Shown here: piece by piece, positions 7,490-14,582 of the stretch
Layout of the letters: the number at the start of each line of letters is the position of its first letter
How positions within the stretch are numbered: position 1 is the first letter of the stretch
NCBI GenBank assembly: GCA_902806095.1
Contig: CADCVF010000053.1
Span: 1-64,000, forward strand
Direction of reading: 5' to 3'
Length of the DNA stretch: 64,000 nucleotides
Source: an uncultured Rubrobacteraceae bacterium
GTDB taxonomy: Bacteria > Actinomycetota > Rubrobacteria > Rubrobacterales > Rubrobacteraceae
Notes under the pieces: model-generated
Told to the model about the DNA's origin: nothing
The model's input: only the letters and a program-made list of their open reading frames with translations
Database searches by the model: none
Position numbers and translations under genes: made by a program

Positions 7490-8380
7490 TTATCCTTTCT
7501 GGACGGTTCTTACGGATGCTGCTTCATTGTACAGACGCACCCACTCCTCCGAGAGCTCGTCGGCCTGCCGCCGCATCCTGGGCTCGACGACGGCAAAGTC
7601 CCCAGGAATAGAGACCCCGATGCCATCGAGGAGCCACAGCACGGTACCCTCATAATCCTCGACGAGATCCTCGTACACGACCTCCATGGGCTCCACGCTA
7701 CACCCATCGAAGAAGTCCTGCCAGGCGGCGTTGTGCTCGTCTATGCGCAGCTTGAGGTGGTCGACCGCCGCGAAGCTGAACCGCAAACCCCGCCCCCCGA
7801 TGTCCTCGTCGGAGTCCCTGCGCCACTGCTGGGTCTGGAGCGCCTTCCACAACGAGACCGCCTGACGGGTGGTGTCCCTGCGATGTATCCAGAGGAAACG
7901 CCCCAGGTTGGGCAACACGGCGGCTGGCACCTCGCAAAGACGCACGTCCTGCAGTCCCCGCCTGCGCGCCAGGCGGACGAAGTCCCTGAAGTAAGCCCAC
8001 ATGATCTTGGTCCCCACCACGCCGTTCCCGGTCATGCCCTTGCTCAGCGCCCCCTCGACCAGCCTCTCGAAGTCCGGCGGGCTCCAGGATGGGTCCCTTT
8101 GCGCGGGGTGCTCGGAGTACCTGCCGCCGTACTCGCCCAGTACCTCCCTGAACTCGGGGTCGTCGAGAAGCGCCCATACCTCGGGGTCGTTGGAGCGCTG
8201 GAAGTAGTCTCGCGGCTGCCTGCGCTGCCCCGTCTCGAGCAAGACCTCGAAATGCTCCTCAGGATGACCCGCTATCCCCGTGCCGTCGAGCGCCGCACAA
8301 AGAAGCGTGCTCCCACTTCGCGGCGTCGCACAGATCAAATACGACAGCTCAGGCCCCCCGAGCCCGGATCTAGCACCCAT
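7490..8380 (-). CDS. Stf0-like sulfotransferase
   Basis: A 296-residue PAPS-dependent sulfotransferase of the Stf0 type. The 5'-phosphosulfate loop is TPRSGSTLL near the N-terminus and the 3'-phosphate region is HRRDTTRQAVSLWKALQT. Mycobacterial Stf0 makes trehalose-2-sulfate, so a sugar acceptor is plausible here but not shown. ATG 8380 is chosen because GGGGAGG sits four bases upstream; an in-frame start at 8404 has no such site. The sulfatase gene begins two bases after the stop and the APS kinase follows, which makes a compact sulfation unit. Confidence 0.87.
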   Translation of the reverse strand: MGARSGLGGPELSYLICATPRSGSTLLCAALDGTGIAGHPEEHFEVLLETGQRRQPRDYFQRSNDPEVWALLDDPEFREVLGEYGGRYSEHPAQRDPSWSPPDFERLVEGALSKGMTGNGVVGTKIMWAYFRDFVRLARRRGLQDVRLCEVPAAVLPNLGRFLWIHRRDTTRQAVSLWKALQTQQWRRDSDEDIGGRGLRFSFAAVDHLKLRIDEHNAAWQDFFDGCSVEPMEVVYEDLVEDYEGTVLWLLDGIGVSIPGDFAVVEPRMRRQADELSEEWVRLYNEAASVRTVQKG

Positions 8381-8533
8381 AAAACCTCCCCAATATAGGG
8401 CCAATCTCTACTAAAGTAACTTTGTCTATTGCGATGGTAAAGAATACACGAAACCTTCTGCGGATCAGCTAGCCTGGATGCCGGACACCACGGTACCCCC
8501 GGCAGCGCGAGCGTCCGAGAGAGGCCACGGCTC

Positions 8534-8562
8534 TTGACGCCATACAGACGGTCATATACCAT
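8534..8562 (+). promoter_or_regulatory. Sigma70-like promoter with adjacent inverted repeat
   Basis: A -35 element TTGACG (8534-8539) and a -10 element TACCAT (8557-8562) are separated by 17 bases. An inverted repeat, TATAC N6 GTATA (8555-8570), overlaps the -10 and could be an operator. It would drive the 54-residue ORF at 8613 with a leader of about 45 bases. The region between 8381 and 8533 shows no gene. Confidence 0.5.
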
Positions 8563-8612
8563 TTTGTATACTTATAAAATGAACAAACAAGAACAGGCTT
8601 GAGGTAGGGGTG

Positions 8613-8777
8613 ATGAAGTGGGACCTGGATCTCTGGTACGAGCTTTGGGATAGGGCTGGTAGCCAGGGATTGGACAACTGGTACGACCTGCGGGGCGAGG
8701 CGCGCGAAGGAACCGGAAGCGGCCCTGACGCCACCGCGCTGGATAAGATCGAAGACGAGCCTCTAGAGGGGACCTGA
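8613..8777 (+). CDS. Small tryptophan-rich acidic protein, 54 residues
   Basis: This short ORF has a purine-rich ribosome site (GAGGTAGGGG) just before its ATG and a promoter-like sequence upstream. The product is acidic and has four Trp residues in its first half. It carries an imperfect internal repeat: LDLWYELWDRAG at residues 5-16 and LDNWYDLRGEAR at 20-31. I do not recognise the family. It has no signal peptide or membrane helix. It lies alone between divergent or convergent sulfur-metabolism genes and ends before the second hairpin array. Its reality rests on the start signals and the internal repeat. Confidence 0.5.
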   Translation: MKWDLDLWYELWDRAGSQGLDNWYDLRGEAREGTGSGPDATALDKIEDEPLEGT

Positions 8778-9013
8778 CCGGTCTCTGGTGCAAAGCGGGA
8801 GGGACGATAGGGGAGTTCTGCCTGCGGATGGCTCGGGCCCACGCTCGGTTCGGCCGTACTCGCTCTACTGCTCCTCTGCGAGACGGCTTCGGCGATGGTG
8901 GGAGCCGAGGCGGTTTACTTCTCGACCATCGCGGTCGCCATGAGCGTCGAACCCTACCGCCGTGGGCAACAGTTACCCTCGCGCCCCAGAGCGAGGCCGG
9001 AACAAAAAAGCTG

Positions 9014-9131
9014 AAAGCGAGGCCGAAGGCCGAAGCGTTGCCGACAAGCGAGGGCCAAAGGCCCGAGCGTGCTGACAAGGCGCGAAGCGCAGTGCTGACA
9101 AGCGGAGGCGAAGCCGGAGCGTGCTGACACG
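9014..9131. repeat. Tandem array B of four mini-hairpin units at a convergent junction
   Basis: Four units of the same family as the array at 4040-4158. The stems are GGCC-GAA-GGCC, GGGCC-AAA-GGCCC, GCGC-GAA-GCGC and GGC-GAA-GCC, set in the constant frame AAGCG ... AGCGTGCTGAC. The array lies between the 54-residue ORF on the plus strand and the stop codon of sat on the minus strand, so both arrays occupy a convergent junction and abut the minus-strand stop. In 8778-9013 before it no convincing gene was found; one hydrophobic frame lacks a start. Confidence 0.85.
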
Positions 9132-10334
9132 CTACCTGTTCTGCGTTCGCTGTCCCTGCATGAGTACTTCGATGACTTCGGGGCGGGAGAACTCGGGGGG
9201 CGGGTACTCGCCCTTGGAGAGCATCTCGCGCACCTTCGTGCCGCTAATAAACACGTGATTGACTTTATCGTGGGGGCAGGTCTTCGTAGTCCCCATCCCC
9301 TGGCATTGCAGGCAGAAGAAAGCGTGTTCGAAGAAGAGTGGGGTCAGGCCGATCTTCCCTTCCTCGAACTCATCGAAGATGTGTTGGGCGTCGTAGTCGC
9401 CGTAGAACGGCTTGCCGCTCGAGTCCTTGCCTGGTCCGGCGTGGTCGCGGCCCACGATAAAGTGTGTGCAGCCGTAGTTCTTGCGGCAGATCGCGTGGAA
9501 GATCGCCTCGCGGGGTCCCCCGTAGCGCATCGCCGCGGGGAAGACGGCAAGCATGGTCCGATCCTTCGGGTAGTAGCGCTCGAGGATCGTCTCGTAGGAG
9601 CGCATCCTGACGTCGGCGGGGATGTCCGCGGAGCGGGTCTCGCCGACGAGTGGGTTCAACAGTAGCCCGTCGACTATCTCGAGGGCGCTCTTCTGGATGT
9701 ACTCGTGCGAGCGGTGCACGGGGTTACGGGTCTGAAAACCGACGACGCGCTTCCAGCCTTTCTCCGCGAAGACTTCGCGCAGTCGGCGGGGCTCGTAGTG
9801 GTAGGTCGGGAAAGGCTTCGGGTTAGGGTCGTCTACGAGCAACGTTACCTCACCGCCGAGGAGTACATCCTTCTGGCGGTAGACGGCGGCGACGCCGGGG
9901 TGCTCAGGGCTGGTAGTGCCGAAGACCTCGCCGGCCTCGTGCTCCTTGTCGTATGAGTAGCGGTCCTCGACGATCATGGTCGCAAGCACGCGTCCGGCCT
10001 CGTCTGCGAGGGAGATCTCCTCGCCCACCCTTATCCCGTTCGCCTCTTCCTCGCTCACGGGGAGTGTGATCGGCAGGCTCCAGACCAGACCGTTCTTCAG
10101 GTGCATAGTCTCGACGACGCTCTCGTAGTCCTCACTGACCATAAAGCCAGTCAGGGGAGAGAAGACGCCGGTCGAGATCATCTCCAGATCAGAGAGAGCC
10201 CTCGGTCCAAGGGTTACCCTGACGAAGCCCTCGGCCCTACTGAGTAGCTCATCGCGCTGCTCTTCGGGCGCCCTGCGGTCGACGAGCTCGCCGCCGTGGG
10301 GGGCGATAGTAGTGTATTCGGTGCTGACGTTCAT
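9132..10334 (-). CDS. sat: Sulfate adenylyltransferase (ATP sulfurylase)
   Basis: A 400-residue single-chain ATP sulfurylase that makes APS from ATP and sulfate. Key motifs are [11 protein letters not shown] (nucleotide and sulfate site), GRDHAG (the HxGH-like second site) and the C-terminal [12 protein letters not shown] Cys pair and His near residue 345 ([17 protein letters not shown]) form the zinc-site pattern of prokaryotic Sat enzymes. The start overlaps the stop of the upstream unknown gene by four bases. It is the last gene of the cysH operon. APS from Sat feeds both CysH in this operon and the APS kinase encoded at 5545-6120. Confidence 0.96.
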   Translation of the reverse strand: MNVSTEYTTIAPHGGELVDRRAPEEQRDELLSRAEGFVRVTLGPRALSDLEMISTGVFSPLTGFMVSEDYESVVETMHLKNGLVWSLPITLPVSEEEANGIRVGEEISLADEAGRVLATMIVEDRYSYDKEHEAGEVFGTTSPEHPGVAAVYRQKDVLLGGEVTLLVDDPNPKPFPTYHYEPRRLREVFAEKGWKRVVGFQTRNPVHRSHEYIQKSALEIVDGLLLNPLVGETRSADIPADVRMRSYETILERYYPKDRTMLAVFPAAMRYGGPREAIFHAICRKNYGCTHFIVGRDHAGPGKDSSGKPFYGDYDAQHIFDEFEEGKIGLTPLFFEHAFFCLQCQGMGTTKTCPHDKVNHVFISGTKVREMLSKGEYPPPEFSRPEVIEVLMQGQRTQNR

Positions 10335-10672
10335 CGGTTTACCTCCGCGAGAATAGTGTCCTGCCTGGCCGGGAGCCTACGCAACAAGCGGCCGGCGAGG
10401 CCGGTCGCGCAGTGGTTCCAGGGACGTTCGCCGACGACCCAGAGCCTGAATTCACCCGCGTAAGAGCGCGAGATCTCCAGGAAACGCCCGTAGCCTATGC
10501 CGGCTACTTCGAGGTCGGTCCCCCAATGTTCCCAGAGGAGATCCGAGACAAAAGCGGCGTCGGCGATGACGCCGCTCCCCTCCTCGGGCGCGTCCTCGAG
10601 TAGGGCACGGGTCTCGGCCTTTACCTCTGTAGGCTCATCTGGCACAGGGAACCTCTTTATGGCGCCTTCCAA
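10331..10672 (-). CDS. Unknown protein in the sulfate assimilation operon
   Basis: A 113-residue protein that I do not recognise. It is soluble, with no Cys clusters, and contains a conserved-looking centre, [23 protein letters not shown], described here only as a helix-turn region near residues 46-70, followed by a [11 protein letters not shown] strand. The gene directly follows the FrhB-like gene with no gap and overlaps sat by four bases, so it is tightly built into the operon. A role linked to sulfite reduction or Sat is suggested by position only. Length and codon use match its neighbours, so it is a real gene. Confidence 0.7.
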   Translation of the reverse strand: MEGAIKRFPVPDEPTEVKAETRALLEDAPEEGSGVIADAAFVSDLLWEHWGTDLEVAGIGYGRFLEISRSYAGEFRLWVVGERPWNHCATGLAGRLLRRLPARQDTILAEVNR

Positions 10673-11872
10673 CTAGTACCTCACCGCTTCGTGCTCGACC
10701 GGGGCGCGGTCCGTCCCGGCGTAGTCGTTCAGGTGCTCCTCGTAGTCTATGAATAGCGGGGCGTCGGGGTCGAAGGCCCGCTTGAGACTATTGAAGGCCA
10801 CCCGCTTGTCCAAACCGTTTAGCTTATCCAAAGCCTGCGGCTTGTCAAGGGGACGCAGTTCCAATCTATCCCTGACGCTGTCGAACGCGGCCAGGCCTTC
10901 TTCGCTCCTGAGGAGTACGCTTGAGTAACCGTCCGCGCTCCCGACGCTGCCCACGGAGATATCGGCCGCGTGCCCCATGAAGTCCGCGCACTCGTCGCAA
11001 CCCTTCAAGGCAGCCCCGTGGAAGTCCCTTATCGGCTCCTCGAAGATCGTCGCGCCTTCGAGGTCCTGGACGATCATCTTCCCGCGTATGATGTCGACCC
11101 GCCCTACTTGGTCGAGGTCGACGTTCCTCTTGTCCCTGATCTCCTGGAGCATCAACTTCTCGTAGTTGAAGCTCTTGGTACACAGCAGGGCTATCGTGAG
11201 CGTTATGGCCCCGACCTGTGAGCTGCCCCAGGTCCATGGCCTCGCCTGCATCGCCTTTATGCCCTCGATCTCACACGGCGTCCCGACGACCGCAATCCTT
11301 GGGTTCGGCGGCAGGTCGTATCCTCCGAAGTCGACGTGCCCTAGCGCAAGCGTCTGGTTGTAGAAGCTCCCCGCGCAACCGCGCACCTCCTCGGGCGTCG
11401 TCGCCAGGAAAGCCTCACCCTTCCAACGTTCGGACGCACTCTCGCGCGCCAGTAGGGCGCCGTCGATCTCACCGGCCTCCAGCAGCGAGACCAGGAGCGC
11501 GCTGACGAAGCCACCGTCCTGCACGCCGTCTATCCTCTGCCTGACGCGGGCCGTGTAGCTCTCCTCGACACGCCCCACTCCTTCGATGCTCTCGCCCTCT
11601 GGGCCTCCCGTAATCTTCCAGGTCGACTCGTACTGCAGGCCGCCGCGGGGGCAGAAATCCCAGCACAGCGAGCAGCCGGTGCACATCTTGACGAGCTCGG
11701 GAAGGTCGTCCCCGCCTATGCCGATGGAATCGGTGGGGCAGGCCGCGACGCACACGCCGCACTGCACGCAACGGTCGGCGTCGATCACCGCCTTCTCCAG
11801 ATCCCAGAACCAGACCTTGCCTGGAGCCTCGTCGATGTCGTTCATCATCTCCCTGATGTCGAAGCCGGCCAC
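10673..11872 (-). CDS. FrhB-family F420 oxidoreductase with two [4Fe-4S] motifs
   Basis: A 399-residue protein of the coenzyme F420 hydrogenase/dehydrogenase beta-subunit (FrhB) family. Residues 35-45 hold CVQCGVCVAACP and residues 64-74 hold CTGCSLCWDFCP, two ferredoxin-type [4Fe-4S] motifs. The FrhB N domain follows with VVGTPCEIEGI. The C domain shows CTKSFNYEKLM, RGKMIV and CDECADFMGHAADISVGSVG. Such proteins oxidise F420H2 with FAD and pass electrons to iron-sulfur clusters. GTG 11872 is chosen because it overlaps the sulfite reductase stop as TAGTG; an ATG at 11947 lies inside that gene. The context makes it the likely electron donor to the siroheme sulfite reductase. Confidence 0.87.
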   Translation of the reverse strand: MAGFDIREMMNDIDEAPGKVWFWDLEKAVIDADRCVQCGVCVAACPTDSIGIGGDDLPELVKMCTGCSLCWDFCPRGGLQYESTWKITGGPEGESIEGVGRVEESYTARVRQRIDGVQDGGFVSALLVSLLEAGEIDGALLARESASERWKGEAFLATTPEEVRGCAGSFYNQTLALGHVDFGGYDLPPNPRIAVVGTPCEIEGIKAMQARPWTWGSSQVGAITLTIALLCTKSFNYEKLMLQEIRDKRNVDLDQVGRVDIIRGKMIVQDLEGATIFEEPIRDFHGAALKGCDECADFMGHAADISVGSVGSADGYSSVLLRSEEGLAAFDSVRDRLELRPLDKPQALDKLNGLDKRVAFNSLKRAFDPDAPLFIDYEEHLNDYAGTDRAPVEHEAVRY

Positions 11873-13536
11873 TATGGGCTCACCCCGCTCTCGACCGGCT
11901 TGCGCAGCGCCTTGCGCAGATCGGCGTTCTTCTTGCGTCTGGCCCACTCGTGGAAGCGCTCGCCCTCTCGCCGCTCTTCCTCGAACCGCTCGAAGACGGC
12001 AGCGAGGGCAGCGGGGACCTCCCCGGCCGGCTTCGCGCCCTCGACCCAGTCGATAAACGCAGCATCCTTGCCGAGAGAACCGCCGAGCCCTATGTCAACG
12101 CCCTCTACGATCGCGTCACGCGTCTTCGCGATCTCCCCGCGGAGGCCTATGTCCCCGATCTGGGGCTGCGCGCACGAGGCCGAGCAGCCCGAGAAGTGCA
12201 TCCTCACGGCCTCCTGGCCGAGATCCCCAACCCTCTCGTCCATCTCGCGGGCCCACTCCAAGGCCCTGATCTTGGTCTCGACGATGCCAAAGCGGCAGAA
12301 TTCGCTCCCCGTACAAGCCACGACACCGCGCTCGAACGCCCCAGGGTTTGGGGAGAACCGTGCCAGTAGAGACTCGGCCAGAAGTTCGTCGAGGCGGTCC
12401 TCAGAGACGCCAGTAACGATCAGGTTCTGGTCCGTGGCGAGACGGACTCCGTCCCCATACTCCCCTGCGAGCCTACCTGCCTCCTCGAAGTGCTCACCGC
12501 TCATCCTCCCCACAGGTACGTTGAGACCAACGTAGTAGAGGGCAGTTCGTGTAGGGGCGGTTCGCGAACCGCCCCTACGCTGGGCGTGGACCCCGATGTG
12601 ATCCCCACGGTACCTCTTCGTCAGGTCCTCTCCGGCGGGCGTGAGCCCGACAGAGACGCGCTTCGCAAGTTCTTCGCGGAAGCCCTCGGGACCGAGTTCC
12701 TGGACCAGGTAGCGCATCCTCGCCGTCCAGCGGTTCTCCCTGTTCCCGAGCTCGCCGAAGACCTGGGCTATGCCGCGGGTGATCTCGACCGCATCTTCGG
12801 GCCTGACGAAAACGTCGATATCCGAGGCCATCCTCGGGCCGTCGGAGAGGCCGCCACCCACACGTAGATTGAAGCCTAGCGTGCCCTCTTCCAGGCGGGC
12901 GGGGAGCATGCCGACGTCGTTGATCTCGGCCTGCGCGCAGTCCTCAAGGCATCCCGTAACGCTCATCTTGAACTTCCTCGGCAGGTTCGCGTACTCGCGG
13001 TTGCCGGTAAAGTAGGCTGAGATAGCCTGCGCCACCGGGAGAGCGTCTATGGCCTCGTCGTGGCCGAGGCCCGAGACGGGGCAACACAGGACGTTGCGGG
13101 CCGAGTCGCCGCAAGCCTGCACGGTCGTGATGCCGACCTCCTCCAGGCGGCGCCAGATCTCGGGCACGTTCTCCATCTTGATCCAATGCATCTGCACGTC
13201 CTGGCGCGTGGTCAGATCGAGGAAATTGTTCCCGAAGTGAGGGTTCGGAATAGGGCCGCGCGCGAAGTCAGCAGCTATCTTCCCGACTACCCTCGTCTGC
13301 TCGGGTGTAAGGACGCCGCCGGGGACTTTGATCCGCATCATGAAGGCGTCGCCACCCTGCTTCTGCGGATAGATGCCGACCCACTTCAGCCGCTCGACCT
13401 CGCCGGGGACATCGTCCATGGCCGAGAGGTCCTTCGAGTAGGTGTCTAGAATTGCCCCATACACCTCGAGGGGATGGCGCTCCTGCTTTATCTTCTCGAC
13501 CTTGTTCAAGGTCTGGTCGTTCTTGAGGAATCTCAT
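11872..13536 (-). CDS. Siroheme nitrite/sulfite reductase (NirA/Sir type)
   Basis: A 554-residue assimilatory siroheme and [4Fe-4S] reductase. The cluster ligands are Cys408 and Cys414 (CTGSEFC) and Cys451 and Cys455 (CSASC). The duplicated ferredoxin-like halves are visible. Sulfite is the likely substrate because the operon contains cysH and sat. ATG 13536 is chosen: it falls 40 bases after cysH, whereas upstream in-frame codons overlap cysH and are antisense to it. A perfect 28-bp palindrome lies in frame at codons about 320-329 and adds roughly ten residues to the linker between the halves. The stop overlaps the FrhB-like start. Confidence 0.92.
   Translation of the reverse strand: MRFLKNDQTLNKVEKIKQERHPLEVYGAILDTYSKDLSAMDDVPGEVERLKWVGIYPQKQGGDAFMMRIKVPGGVLTPEQTRVVGKIAADFARGPIPNPHFGNNFLDLTTRQDVQMHWIKMENVPEIWRRLEEVGITTVQACGDSARNVLCCPVSGLGHDEAIDALPVAQAISAYFTGNREYANLPRKFKMSVTGCLEDCAQAEINDVGMLPARLEEGTLGFNLRVGGGLSDGPRMASDIDVFVRPEDAVEITRGIAQVFGELGNRENRWTARMRYLVQELGPEGFREELAKRVSVGLTPAGEDLTKRYRGDHIGVHAQRRGGSRTAPTRTALYYVGLNVPVGRMSGEHFEEAGRLAGEYGDGVRLATDQNLIVTGVSEDRLDELLAESLLARFSPNPGAFERGVVACTGSEFCRFGIVETKIRALEWAREMDERVGDLGQEAVRMHFSGCSASCAQPQIGDIGLRGEIAKTRDAIVEGVDIGLGGSLGKDAAFIDWVEGAKPAGEVPAALAAVFERFEEERREGERFHEWARRKKNADLRKALRKPVESGVSP
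12551..12578. repeat. Perfect 28-bp palindrome inside the sulfite reductase gene
   Basis: Two 14-base arms, GTAGGGGCGGTTCG and its exact complement, meet without a spacer. Because the sequence is palindromic, both strands read RGGSRTAPT in one frame. In the reductase it encodes the segment after GVHAQ and before LYYVGL, where relatives have only a short loop. It resembles dispersed REP-like palindromes of bacterial genomes and looks like an in-frame insertion. Confidence 0.85.
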
Positions 13537-13576
13537 ATTGTGAAACCTGCTCTTTTTACGAGAGAATCTCTGAAGT

Positions 13577-14335
13577 TCAGGCGCCGGCGCGGCGGATCTG
13601 GCCGTCGTCGAAGTGGATGCCACACTCTGTCTTGTCGATTCCAGCCCACCGGCCGGCCCTGGGATCCTCGTCGTGGTGCACGGGCCTCGTCTGCGGCTCG
13701 CAGCCGATGCTCTTGTAGCCCTGATGCAGGAGCGGGTTGACGGGCACGTCGTGTGCCCTCACGTAGTCCCACACCTGCGCTTCCGTCCAGTCAGGCATGG
13801 GCGCTATCTTGGCGGCCTCGTAGCGCTCCTCCCAGGCAATGACCTTCGTGCCAGCCCTCTGAGGAGTCTGCTCCCTGCGGATGCCTGTCATCCAGGCGTC
13901 GTAGCGGTTCAGGGCTTTTTGCAGGGGTTCGATCTTGCGTATCTGGCAGCACAGGTGCGGGGTACAGGTTCGCATCTGCTCGCCGTAGATCTCTACCTGC
14001 TCCTCGATCGTAAGCTCGGGTTTCAAGACCTCGACCGGCAGCTTGTAGCGTCGCATGACTTCCTCGCGGAAGTCGGCAGTCTCTTTGAAGATAAAACCCG
14101 TGTCGATGGTCAGGACGGTGACCTTGTCTGTGACCTTGGAGATCATGTCGAGAAGCGCCATCCCCTCTCCCCCGCCGAACGAAGCAGAGAGAGCAAGACC
14201 CTCACCGTAAGTCTCGACAGCCCACTCTATTATCTCCCACGGTTCAGCACCCTCGAGTAGCTCGGACTCCCGCTCGAGCGCCACCAGCCCGGGTAATATT
14301 CTGTCGTTATGCTTCGAACGCAGGGATTCGTGCAT
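13577..14335 (-). CDS. cysH: APS/PAPS reductase CysH, altered iron-sulfur motif
   Basis: A 252-residue thioredoxin-dependent adenylylsulfate reductase that releases sulfite. The PAPS-reductase fold starts at LALSASFGGGEG, and TIDTGFIF and the C-terminal KTECGIH with catalytic Cys238 are typical. The CC pair (129-130) found in [4Fe-4S] APS reductases is present. The usual CxxC is C212-E-P-Q215, so one ligand is replaced by Gln. APS rather than PAPS use is inferred from the CC pair. ATG 14335 is chosen because GGAGG lies eight bases upstream. It is the first gene of the sulfate operon and sits downstream of a strong promoter. Confidence 0.92.
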   Translation of the reverse strand: MHESLRSKHNDRILPGLVALERESELLEGAEPWEIIEWAVETYGEGLALSASFGGGEGMALLDMISKVTDKVTVLTIDTGFIFKETADFREEVMRRYKLPVEVLKPELTIEEQVEIYGEQMRTCTPHLCCQIRKIEPLQKALNRYDAWMTGIRREQTPQRAGTKVIAWEERYEAAKIAPMPDWTEAQVWDYVRAHDVPVNPLLHQGYKSIGCEPQTRPVHHDEDPRAGRWAGIDKTECGIHFDDGQIRRAGA

Positions 14336-14478
14336 CGCGCGATCCTCCAATGTAAATCGTGTAATCGAAAGTCAAGGGTTGAGATCAGACGCTCACGCTA
14401 CATCGCGCGCCCGCACGAGGGGTAAAAGACATTCGCCCCGTCGCATCACCCTGCGTACTGTGTAACACCATGCGCCGG

Positions 14479-14507
14479 ATACTAAGCGCCGAACAGCAAT
14501 ACGTCAA
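14479..14507 (-). promoter_or_regulatory. Sigma70-type promoter of the cysH operon
   Basis: On the minus strand TTGACG (14507-14502) and TAGTAT (14484-14479) are separated by exactly 17 bases. Transcription would start near 14472 and give a leader of about 135 bases before cysH. The sequence between 14336 and 14582 contains no gene and no riboswitch I recognise. A short inverted repeat, CCGA N9 TCGG, lies just upstream of the -35 and could be an operator. Confidence 0.7.
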
Positions 14508-14582
14508 CAAAAATCCGATAAATCTCGTCGGGATTAAACGAATTTGCTTCTCTTCCGGCTAAAAGGAGTCCTCCAGAGCCGG

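Noticed and set aside
8811-9014. Hydrophobic open frame (AVLALLLLCETASA) as a small membrane protein
   Set aside because: No ATG, GTG or TTG start with a ribosome site lies before the hydrophobic part, and the frame runs into the repeat array.
11872-11947. ATG 11947 as start of the FrhB-like gene
   Set aside because: It would overlap the sulfite reductase gene by 75 bases; family similarity and a TAGTG overlap support GTG 11872.
14336-14478. Riboswitch (SAM or similar) in the cysH leader
   Set aside because: The leader of about 135 bases shows no conserved aptamer pattern that I recognise.
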